A program made the position numbers and the translations under genes. A DNA stretch of 7,328 nucleotides, taken from NCBI GenBank assembly GCA_027058255.1, contig JALUTE010000508.1:1-7328 (forward strand). Direction: 5' to 3'. Shown one piece after another: positions 1 to 5,840 of the stretch (the first letter of the stretch is position 1; each line of letters opens with the position of its first letter). The stretch is from Methyloligella sp. (lineage in GTDB: Bacteria; Pseudomonadota; Alphaproteobacteria; Rhizobiales; JALUTE01). The notes under the pieces are model-generated. The model was not told where the DNA came from. It saw only the letters and a program-made list of their open reading frames with translations, and did no database searches.

Positions 1-240
1 CAGGCCCCGCACCGCCGCATCGCCAAGACGCCCGGCAAGAGGCGCCAGGGCCTCGCTCGCGCCCGCAAGCTGCGCGAGGGCCTCGAACTCCGCGCTGGCC
101 CGGTCCCGATCGAACACGGGCGGCGGTGCCCCTATGCGGCTCCAGAGCGGCGCCTCCCCGCTGCCCGCGCCATCGTCTCCAGGCCCTGACATGGCGAAAG
201 GCCCGTCATCCGCCTCCCCCGCTCTTCCAGCCGTGCCCAT
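1..240 (-). CDS. glnE: Probable GlnE (glutamine synthetase adenylyltransferase), N-terminal fragment
   Basis: An open minus-strand frame starts at ATG 238-240 and stays open for 80 codons to the window edge, so only the N-terminus is present. The visible protein begins MGTAGRAGEADDGPF and continues through VFDRDRASAEFEALAQL to GRLGDAAVRGL, an acidic, Ala-rich helical stretch. This resembles the weakly conserved region ahead of the first catalytic domain of GlnE, the enzyme that adenylylates and deadenylylates glutamine synthetase in the cytoplasm. No catalytic motif falls inside the window, so the call leans on gene order: from memory, glnE follows a degP-regulator-kinase cluster in several alphaproteobacteria. 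The start lies 15 bases after the kinase stop, with a G-rich GGGGGCGGG just upstream that could serve as ribosome-binding site. A second in-frame ATG at codon 17 (190-192) is an alternative start. If the family call is wrong, this is simply an unidentified gene co-transcribed with the kinase. Confidence 0.5.
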   Translation of the reverse strand, partial: MGTAGRAGEADDGPFAMSGPGDDGAGSGEAPLWSRIGAPPPVFDRDRASAEFEALAQLAGASEALAPLAGRLGDAAVRGL

Positions 241-255
241 GATCCCGCCCCCGAT

Positions 256-1788
256 CTATGCCTCGCCCATGGCGCCGCCATCATCCCCCACGCCATTGTG
301 CGCGCTCGCGGCAGGCAAGACAATCATCGCTTCGAGACCGCCACCCGGAGCATTGTCGCCGAGGCGCACCGTCCCGCCATGCAGCCGCGCCACCGCCGCG
401 ACCAGGGCCAGGCCGAGACCGCTGCCCGGTGCGGACCGGCTCGCCTCGAGGCGCACGAAACGCTTGAGGACCCGCTCGCGCTCGGCCTCGGGAATGCCCG
501 GCCCCTCGTCTGCGACACCGATGGCCGCCTGCGCACCCTCGCGCCGGGCGCGCAGCACGATGCGGCCGCGCTGTGCGCCCTGATCGCCGCCTTCGCCTCC
601 GCCCTCGCCATCGCCATCACCCTCGCCATCGCCCCTGCCCTGCGCTTGGCGTCCCGCGCCATATTTGATGGCGTTGTCCACCAGATTGGCGAGGGCCTGG
701 CCCAGAAGCTGGCGGTCGCCGATCACCTGAACCTCCTCGTCTGCCTCAACCTCCAGGGCGAGCCCCTGCTCCTCCGCCAGCGGCCCGTAGAGCTCGGCCA
801 CATCCGCCAGAAGCCCGGCCAGGTGCACCGGCTCACGCGCGCTTGCGCCCGCGCCCGCCTCGAGCCGGGCAATGGAGAGGAGCGCATTGAAGGTGCGGAT
901 GAGCTCGTCCGCCTCCTCGATGGTGCGCTCCAGAACCTCCCGGCAGGGCGCGTGCGCCAGGGTCTCGCCATCGCGCAGGGCGGCCTCGACACGGTTGCGC
1001 AGCCGCCCGAGCGGCGTCTTGAGGTCGTGGGCGATGTTGTCGGAGACCTCTCGCAGCCCGTTCATGAGCTGCTCGATGCGCTCCAGCATGGCATTGAGGC
1101 TCTGGGAAAGGCGGCCCAGCTCGTCACTCGAGCTCTCGAGAGGAATGCGCTCGGAGAGATTGCCGGCCATGATCCGCTGGCTCGCCCGCGTCATGGCGTC
1201 GATGCGCTTGAGAATGGAGCGGCTGACCCAGATGCCGCCGGCGAGCCCCACCAGGGCCACGAAACCGAACCCCCAGAGAAAGATGCGCCGCACCACATTG
1301 GCGAAATCGCGCTGGTCCTCGACGTCGCGCCCGACGATGAGAAGAGCGCCGCCCGGCACCCGGATCGGCACGCCGACGGCAAGCCGGGTCTCGGGGCCGG
1401 TCGGGGCGCGGCGGCGATAGCGGAACAGCCCTCCGGCCGCGCCCCGTCCGGATTGGGCATCGCCCGAGAGCAGCTCGGGGGGCACGCGGTCGAGATTGCC
1501 GGCAATCTTGCGGCCCCGCGCATCGGCGAGGAAGTAGAGGCTGTTTCCGGGGGTGCGGCTGCGCTCCAGGAGCGTTCGCGCGAGAAGGGTCGGCCCGCCC
1601 ACCTCGAACTGCTCACGCAGGCCCCGGACCTCGGCCGTGATGGTCTGGAGGACCTGGCCGGTGAGCATGTCGTTGGTCTTCCAGAAGATGGTGCCCACGA
1701 CCACGGCGGCAGCGAGGGAGTAGGCAAGCAGATAGGCGAGGGCAAGGCGAAAGGTGGTGGTCGAGAAGAGCTTGGCGAGCGCCGTCAC
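256..1788 (-). CDS. Membrane sensor histidine kinase (HAMP-HisKA-HATPase)
   Basis: This 510-residue inner-membrane kinase senses an unknown envelope signal and phosphorylates the adjacent response regulator. The start is GTG 1786-1788, 6 bases after the regulator stop, which suggests translational coupling. Order: transmembrane segment about 13-36, periplasmic sensor about 37-168, second transmembrane segment about 169-189, HAMP about 190-243, and HisKA with phosphoacceptor His254 in NIAHDLKTPLGRLR. The ATP-binding domain shows the N-box (Asn368 and Asn372 in NLVDNAIKYG), G1 box DEGPGIP (427-433), F-box RF (443-444) and G2 box GSGLGL (455-460). All key residues are present, so it should be active. 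Oddities: a Gly/Asp/Glu low-complexity insertion at about 384-403 between the N-box and the next strand, and a short Gly/acidic tail after residue 495. The class is certain; the ligand is unknown. I do not assign a gene symbol because several regulator-kinase pairs sit beside degP-like genes. Confidence 0.95.
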   Translation of the reverse strand: MTALAKLFSTTTFRLALAYLLAYSLAAAVVVGTIFWKTNDMLTGQVLQTITAEVRGLREQFEVGGPTLLARTLLERSRTPGNSLYFLADARGRKIAGNLDRVPPELLSGDAQSGRGAAGGLFRYRRRAPTGPETRLAVGVPIRVPGGALLIVGRDVEDQRDFANVVRRIFLWGFGFVALVGLAGGIWVSRSILKRIDAMTRASQRIMAGNLSERIPLESSSDELGRLSQSLNAMLERIEQLMNGLREVSDNIAHDLKTPLGRLRNRVEAALRDGETLAHAPCREVLERTIEEADELIRTFNALLSIARLEAGAGASAREPVHLAGLLADVAELYGPLAEEQGLALEVEADEEVQVIGDRQLLGQALANLVDNAIKYGAGRQAQGRGDGEGDGDGEGGGEGGDQGAQRGRIVLRARREGAQAAIGVADEGPGIPEAERERVLKRFVRLEASRSAPGSGLGLALVAAVARLHGGTVRLGDNAPGGGLEAMIVLPAASAHNGVGDDGGAMGEA

Positions 1789-1794
1789 GGCCCG

Positions 1795-2535
1795 TCAGCC
1801 CCGCATGTCCCGGCCCCGCGCGTCGCCGGGCGACGTGCCTTGCGCGCGATCCCCGGCGGCGCGCGGGTCGCGCATCATGTAGCCGGCCCCCCGCACCGTG
1901 TGCAGAAGGGGTGGAGAGAAATTCCGGTCGATCTTGGAGCGCAGGCGCGAGATGTGCACGTCGATCACATTGGTCTGCGGGTCGAAATGATAGTCCCACA
2001 CATTCTCGAGCAGCATGGTGCGTGTCACCACCTGGCCCGCATGGCGCATGAGATATTCGAGCAGGCGGAACTCGCGCGGCTGGAGCACGATCGGCACGTC
2101 GCCGCGGCGCACCTCGTGCGAGAGGCGGTCGAGCACGAGGTCGCCGACCACATAGCGGGTCTCGGCCTGCTCCGGCGCCGCCCGTCGCCCGAGCGCCTCC
2201 ACACGGGCGAGCAGCTCGGCATAGGCGAAGGGCTTGGTGAGATAGTCGTCCCCGCCGGCCCTCAGCCCCTTCACGCGGTCGTCCACCTCGCCGAGGGCGC
2301 TGAGAATGAGAACGGGCGTTGTGACCCCATCGCGGCGCAACGTCTCGATGATGGAAAGCCCATCGCGACGGGGAAGCATGCGATCGACAATGAGAACGTC
2401 GTAGCGGCCGGTGCGCGCCTCGGCGAGGCCGCTCTCGCCATCGGTGGCGACATCGCACGCATGCCCGCTCTCGCCAAGAGCGCGCGCGAGGAAGGTCGCG
2501 ACCTCCTTGTCGTCCTCGATCACGAGAACTCGCAT
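1795..2535 (-). CDS. OmpR/PhoB-family DNA-binding response regulator
   Basis: A 246-residue cytoplasmic transcription regulator, partner of the kinase immediately downstream. The receiver domain (about 1-118) has the acidic pair Glu7/Asp8 in VLVIEDD, phosphoacceptor Asp51 in LIVDRMLP, Ser79 in LILSAL, and Lys101 in YLTKPF. A winged-helix effector domain (about 127-225) follows, with the characteristic LQPREFRLLEYLM, NVIDVHISRLRSKID and TVRGAGYM. The last 20 or so residues are a polar tail with no match I recognise. The start at ATG 2533-2535 is chosen because receiver domains begin right at this MRVLVIEDD; the frame is open for 17 more codons upstream, but those derive from a tandem repeat. 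An AGGAGAGG lies about 12 bases before the ATG, slightly far for an ideal ribosome-binding site. Its targets cannot be read from the sequence; degP is the obvious candidate by position. Confidence 0.96.
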   Translation of the reverse strand: MRVLVIEDDKEVATFLARALGESGHACDVATDGESGLAEARTGRYDVLIVDRMLPRRDGLSIIETLRRDGVTTPVLILSALGEVDDRVKGLRAGGDDYLTKPFAYAELLARVEALGRRAAPEQAETRYVVGDLVLDRLSHEVRRGDVPIVLQPREFRLLEYLMRHAGQVVTRTMLLENVWDYHFDPQTNVIDVHISRLRSKIDRNFSPPLLHTVRGAGYMMRDPRAAGDRAQGTSPGDARGRDMRG

Positions 2536-2551
2536 GGCGTGGCTGCACCTC

Positions 2552-2589
2552 TCCTGGCCCGGCCCATGGGTCCTGGCCCGGCCCATGGG
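2552..2589. repeat. Perfect 19-bp tandem direct repeat
   Basis: The sequence tcctggcccggcccatggg occurs twice head to tail, at 2552-2570 and 2571-2589, with no mismatch. Each copy contains the 8-bp palindrome cccatggg. It lies between degP and the response regulator, just upstream of the regulator start. It may be a recent slippage duplication or a two-site operator; the sequence alone does not decide. Confidence 0.9.
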
Positions 2590-2599
2590 GACGCGGAAG

Positions 2600-2630
2600 G
2601 GCGGAGGCCCGCACCACGCCGGCCTCCGCC
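2600..2630 (-). terminator. Hairpin downstream of degP, possible terminator or mRNA-stabilising stem
   Basis: A perfect 10-bp inverted repeat, ggcggaggcc at 2600-2609 and ggcctccgcc at 2621-2630, encloses an 11-base loop. It begins 24 bases past the degP stop and is very GC-rich. On the minus strand it is followed by CTTCCGCG rather than a run of T, so it is not a textbook intrinsic terminator. It could weaken read-through from degP into the regulator gene or protect the degP mRNA 3' end. Confidence 0.4.
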
Positions 2631-2654
2631 TCTTGCCATGTCCTGGCTGCGCCG

Positions 2655-4214
2655 TCAGGCCTTCTTCAGCGGCAAGGCGATGAAGCGCTGCTGCTCACCG
2701 GACTTCACCCGCATCAGAACCGCCTTGCGGCCACGCTCGCGCGCCTTGCGCACGCCCCGCGCCACATCCTCGGGGCTGGACACGGGGATGCCCGCCACCT
2801 CGAGGATCACATCGCCGGCCCTGAGCCCCTTGATGGCAGCCTCCGAGCCCGGATCGACGTCGGTGATGACGACTCCCTCGCGCCCGGCGCCCTCCATGGC
2901 GGAGGCCGGCGCCAGCGAGAGCCCGAGGGATTCGACCTCGGCGCTTGCGGGCTTGTTGCTCTCCTGCAGCGCCGCCAGCCGCTCCGGCGAGGGGAAGGTT
3001 CCGAGCCGCACGGAGACCGTCTTGCGCGCGCCGTCGCGCACCACCACGATCCGCACCTGCTCGCCCGGCGCATAGCCGGCGATCTTGCGCGCCAGATCGC
3101 GGCTGTCGCGGATCGCATCGTCGTTCACCTTGACGATGGCATCGCCCACCCGGATGCCGTCACGCGCGGCCGGGCCGCCCTTGGTCAGCTTGGTCACAAG
3201 CGCGCCCTGCGGCTCGTCCATGCCCAGGCTCGCGGCGATGTCCTCGGTCACGTTCTGGATGTGGACGCCCAGCCAGCCGCGCGAGACCTTGCCCTTGTCG
3301 CGCAGCTCGGCCACCACCTTCTTTACCAGCTCGGCCGGAACGGCAAAGGCGATGCCGACATTGCCACCCGACGGGCTGAAGATCGCCGTGTTGACGCCGA
3401 TCACCTCGCCGTTGAGATTGAAAGTCGGCCCGCCCGAATTGCCGCGGTTCACGGCGGCGTCGATCTGGAGATAGTCATAGGGCCCGGAGCCGATATTGCG
3501 CCCACGCGCCGAGACGATGCCGACCGTCACCGTGCCACCCAGGCCGAACGGATTGCCGATCGCCAGCACCCAGTCGCCCACCCGCGCCGGCTTGGAGGCA
3601 AAGCGCACATGGGGCAGCGGCTTCTTGGCGTCGATCTTGAGGAGTGCAAGATCGGTGCGCGGATCGCGACCCACGATCTTGGCAACATACTTCTCCCGGT
3701 CCTTGAGGCTGACCTCGATCCGCGAGGCCTTGGCCACCACGTGATTGTTGGTCACCACATAGCCGTCGGGAGAAATGATGAAGCCTGATCCCTGGGCGAG
3801 CGACGGTCCGCGCCTCGGCCCGCGCTCCCCCTTGCGGAAGCGCTTGAAGAACTCGTTGAAGGGATGATCCTTGGGAAGCCCGGGAAGCCCCTCGGGACCG
3901 CCGCGCCGCGGGTGACCGAATCGCCGCCCCATGCGCTTTCTCTTCGCGCCATTGGTCACATGAATGCTGACAACGGCCGGGCTCACCTTTTCCACAATGT
4001 CGGCAAAGGTCAGCGGCGCGCGACCATAGGGCGTCATGACACCGCCCGCCTCACCGCCCGGGCGCGCCTCGGCGAAGGCCCGCCCGCCGCTGCCCGCCAA
4101 ACCGCCGCCAAGCGCGGCCGCGCCGACGAGCCCCGCCAGCGCGAGCGCAATGCCCGCCCGCCAATAGGGGCGCTCGTGCACCGATACCCCGCGCCTGTTC
4201 CGTCCTGAGTGCAT
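2655..4214 (-). CDS. degP: Do-type periplasmic serine protease/chaperone (DegP/HtrA)
   Basis: A 519-residue envelope quality-control protease that degrades or refolds damaged periplasmic proteins. The N-terminus has a basic start, a hydrophobic segment about 20-44 and a likely signal-peptidase site after AFA (46-48). The trypsin-like domain carries the full triad: His158 in TNNHVV, Asp188 in RTDLALLKI, and Ser260 in NRGNSGGP. Two PDZ domains follow, at about 311-400 (SRGWLGVHI) and about 428-515 (SLGLSLAP, then VDPGSEAAIKGLRAGDVI). An Arg/Lys/Gly/Pro-rich insert at about 89-137, containing HPFNEFFKRFR, corresponds to the regulatory LA loop of the family. The start ATG 4212-4214 has a strong ribosome-binding site 5 bases upstream; an in-frame ATG 28 codons earlier would give a non-signal-like extension. 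Length and two PDZ domains fit DegP/DegQ/MucD; which subtype is not certain. Regulation by the neighbouring two-component pair is plausible but not shown. Confidence 0.96.
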   Translation of the reverse strand: MHSGRNRRGVSVHERPYWRAGIALALAGLVGAAALGGGLAGSGGRAFAEARPGGEAGGVMTPYGRAPLTFADIVEKVSPAVVSIHVTNGAKRKRMGRRFGHPRRGGPEGLPGLPKDHPFNEFFKRFRKGERGPRRGPSLAQGSGFIISPDGYVVTNNHVVAKASRIEVSLKDREKYVAKIVGRDPRTDLALLKIDAKKPLPHVRFASKPARVGDWVLAIGNPFGLGGTVTVGIVSARGRNIGSGPYDYLQIDAAVNRGNSGGPTFNLNGEVIGVNTAIFSPSGGNVGIAFAVPAELVKKVVAELRDKGKVSRGWLGVHIQNVTEDIAASLGMDEPQGALVTKLTKGGPAARDGIRVGDAIVKVNDDAIRDSRDLARKIAGYAPGEQVRIVVVRDGARKTVSVRLGTFPSPERLAALQESNKPASAEVESLGLSLAPASAMEGAGREGVVITDVDPGSEAAIKGLRAGDVILEVAGIPVSSPEDVARGVRKARERGRKAVLMRVKSGEQQRFIALPLKKA

Positions 4215-4219
4215 GATGT

Positions 4220-4227
4220 CCACCTCT
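4220..4227 (-). promoter_or_regulatory. Ribosome-binding site that decides the degP start
   Basis: On the minus strand AGAGGTGG lies 5 bases before ATG 4212-4214. It is close to the AGGAGG consensus and well spaced, which favours this start over the in-frame ATG at 4296-4298. Confidence 0.7.
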
Positions 4228-4384
4228 CGCGTCACAAACCGTTTTTGGAAATCGTGGGGAATGTCTCGCCCCCCTCTTGATTGCCAATATATGTGCATCC
4301 GCCTTACAGTGACCTTTCGATAACATTAAAAATGCGTAATATGGTGCGTGGGCAGACGCAAGCATGCGCAGGCCCAAGCGTGGT

Positions 4385-4429
4385 GCGTGCGGGCGCCGAC
4401 CTGCGGGAGCGCGTGCGGCGGCGCCGACC
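4385..4429. repeat. Imperfect direct repeat in the leader of the secreted protease
   Basis: gcgtgcgg followed by the block ggcgccgacc occurs at 4385-4401, where the two blocks share a base, and again at 4411-4429 with slightly different internal spacing. The 10-bp block ggcgccgacc is perfect at 4392-4401 and 4420-4429. A further 9-bp word, tggtgcgtg, is duplicated at 4342-4350 and 4381-4389. Repetition in GC-rich DNA can arise by chance, so functional meaning is open. Confidence 0.55.
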
Positions 4430-4464
4430 GTGCTGCCGGCAAGGGGGTCGGACAGCGAGAGGGA

Positions 4465-4530
4465 ATGACGGGAAAGCCGGAACGGGAGCGGGCCGCCGGA
4501 TCGCGGGCCGACGAAGATAAGACGGAATGA
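4465..4530 (+). CDS. Possible 21-codon leader peptide overlapping the protease start
   Basis: A small frame runs from ATG 4465-4467 to TGA 4528-4530 and encodes the very polar MTGKPERERAAGSRADEDKT followed by Glu. Its stop overlaps the protease start in an ATGA arrangement (4527-4530), the classic geometry of translational coupling. GAGAGGG sits directly before the ATG, a little too close for an ideal ribosome-binding site. The same frame is open further upstream, to an ATG at 4348. No homology is recognised, and a chance overlap is quite possible because such frames are common in GC-rich leaders. The support is that the protease itself has only a weak ribosome-binding site. Confidence 0.25.
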   Translation: MTGKPERERAAGSRADEDKTE

Positions 4531-5807
4531 AAGGGCGCATCTCGCCAGCTCGGGCTGGAGCCTTGGCTCCTCTCCTCTTCGCCGGCCTCTTCGGCGGGGC
4601 CGCGCAAGCGGGGTCGCTCGGCCTCACGCCGCTTTCTCCTCTCGCCCGAGAGACACCCGGCCAGAAAGCGCCGGCCCCTGGATCGCCGGAGGCCTATTTC
4701 CACCGCATTGCGGTCTTCGGCAAGGACGACCGCATTTCGGTGCCCCGCCGCTATGCCGCCCTGAAGGCCAAGATCGGCATGCTGTTCAACAATCGGGCGC
4801 GCACGCTCTGCACCGCATTCTGCGTTGCCCCCGACGTTGTGGCGACGGCGGCCCACTGCCTGTTCCGCACCTCCGGCCGCACGCGCCCGCGTCACGGTGA
4901 CTATTGGTTTGCCATCGTCGATCGAGGCCGGCGCACGCTCACTCGCATTGCCGGCCATGGGCGGGGAACGGCCAGCCAGAACATTCTCGCCGGCAGCACC
5001 CAGCTTCGCATCCGCCCGCCGATCGACGCCGCCAGCGACTGGGCGCTGGTGCGCCTCTCCCGGCCCGCCTGCAGACATGGCTCGCTGGCTCTGCGCCATC
5101 TCGATCGCGAAGGCCTCATTCGCGCCGCCAAGGACAGGCGCATCTTCCAGGTGTCCTTCCACCGGGACTACAAGAACTGGCAACTGGCCTATTCTCAACC
5201 CTGCCGCATCGATCGCCGTTTCGGCGCGCTGTCCTGGCGCATGGTGGGGCGCGATTTCGCCAATCCCAAGGCGCTCATCCTGCACCGGTGCGACACGGGA
5301 GGGGCGTCTTCCGGATCGCCCATTCTCCTGGATGCGCCCGGCGGGCCCTATGCGGTCGGCATCAATGTCGGAACATACATCCAGTCCAAGGTGCTCATTC
5401 GCAATGGCCGGGTGGCTCGGCGCTACAAGGCGCGGATCATCGCCAATACGGGCGTCGATGTCAGTGCCTTCGCCGATGCGATCGCCCGATTGCGCAGTGC
5501 CGAGATCATTGGCTCGCGCGAGGCCTTGATGGACCTGCAACAGCGCCTGAAGGCGCGCGGCCATTATCTGGGGCGGATCGACGGCGCGTTCGGGCCGCTC
5601 ACGCGCGCCGCGGTCATGGATTTCGAGCGCCATAGTGGCCAGCCCGTGACCGGCCTGCCGACCGAGGCGCTGTTGCGGGCCCTGGGCGGAGGACGTGCCG
5701 CCTCGGCGCCTGGAGAGGCGCTCGGCCAGAAATCCCGCTCGGGCCGTCCTGGAACGCCCGTCATTCGCGGCCGGCATCGCCCCTCAGGTCAACGGCTGCC
5801 CGAGTAG
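4527..5807 (+). CDS. Secreted trypsin-like serine protease with peptidoglycan-binding domain
   Basis: A 426-residue exported protein. Residues 1-28 form a signal peptide with a likely cleavage after AQA. The chymotrypsin-fold domain (about 60-315) shows the catalytic triad: His110 in ATAAHC, Asp171 in SDWALVRL, and Ser262 in CDTGGASSGSP, a GxSSGSP context like the V8/glutamyl-endopeptidase branch rather than HtrA. Six cysteines (95, 99, 111, 182, 226, 255) could form up to three disulfides, fitting an oxidising periplasm. Residues about 334-386 match a PG_binding_1 repeat: LMDLQQRLKARGHYLG, then DGAFGPLTRAAV and GLPTEALLRAL. This should tether the enzyme to peptidoglycan. The last 40 residues are Gly/Arg/Pro-rich and probably disordered. 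Substrate specificity and role are unknown. The start is the ATG just ahead of the signal peptide; the ribosome-binding site is poor, and a small upstream frame overlaps it. Degradation of envelope proteins or cell-wall-associated processing is an inference. Confidence 0.9.
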   Translation: MKGRISPARAGALAPLLFAGLFGGAAQAGSLGLTPLSPLARETPGQKAPAPGSPEAYFHRIAVFGKDDRISVPRRYAALKAKIGMLFNNRARTLCTAFCVAPDVVATAAHCLFRTSGRTRPRHGDYWFAIVDRGRRTLTRIAGHGRGTASQNILAGSTQLRIRPPIDAASDWALVRLSRPACRHGSLALRHLDREGLIRAAKDRRIFQVSFHRDYKNWQLAYSQPCRIDRRFGALSWRMVGRDFANPKALILHRCDTGGASSGSPILLDAPGGPYAVGINVGTYIQSKVLIRNGRVARRYKARIIANTGVDVSAFADAIARLRSAEIIGSREALMDLQQRLKARGHYLGRIDGAFGPLTRAAVMDFERHSGQPVTGLPTEALLRALGGGRAASAPGEALGQKSRSGRPGTPVIRGRHRPSGQRLPE

Positions 5808-5840
5808 CACCTGCCGAACCATCGGGCGCAGCCGCCGCTC

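Larger units (their letters stand above)
4215..4526. promoter_or_regulatory. Divergent intergenic region between degP and the secreted protease
   Basis: These 312 bases separate two genes reading outwards and must hold at least one promoter for each. The stretch 4277-4345 is clearly AT-richer than everything around it and is the likely promoter zone; it contains TTGATT, TAACAT, TTAAAAA and TAATAT-like elements, but I could not pair any two into a convincing -35/-10 set on either strand. The right half (4346-4526) returns to high GC and would be a long leader of the plus-strand gene. It contains short direct repeats and a small reading frame ending over the protease start codon. No RNA gene or riboswitch is recognisable. 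Confidence 0.5.

Noticed and set aside
2536..2586. Seventeen-codon N-terminal extension of the response regulator
   Set aside because: It is largely encoded by the 19-bp tandem repeat, and receiver domains begin at MRVLVIEDD.
298..3075. Very long plus-strand open frame (925 codons) running antisense to the kinase, regulator and degP genes
   Set aside because: It lies opposite three genes with complete family motifs; its translation is His/Arg/Ala-rich with no domain. Long antisense frames are expected in GC-rich coding DNA.
4338..4372. Heat-shock-type promoter for degP (CTTGCG followed by CACCATAT on the minus strand)
   Set aside because: The spacing between the two elements is about 5 bases shorter than the known sigma-32 spacing.
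4326..5777. Minus-strand 483-codon frame opposite the secreted protease
   Set aside because: The plus strand encodes signal peptide, catalytic triad and peptidoglycan-binding motif; the antisense translation shows no recognisable domain.
5808..5840. Bidirectional terminator between the convergent protease and hydrolase-OsmC genes
   Set aside because: The 33 bases contain no convincing stem-loop and no T-run.
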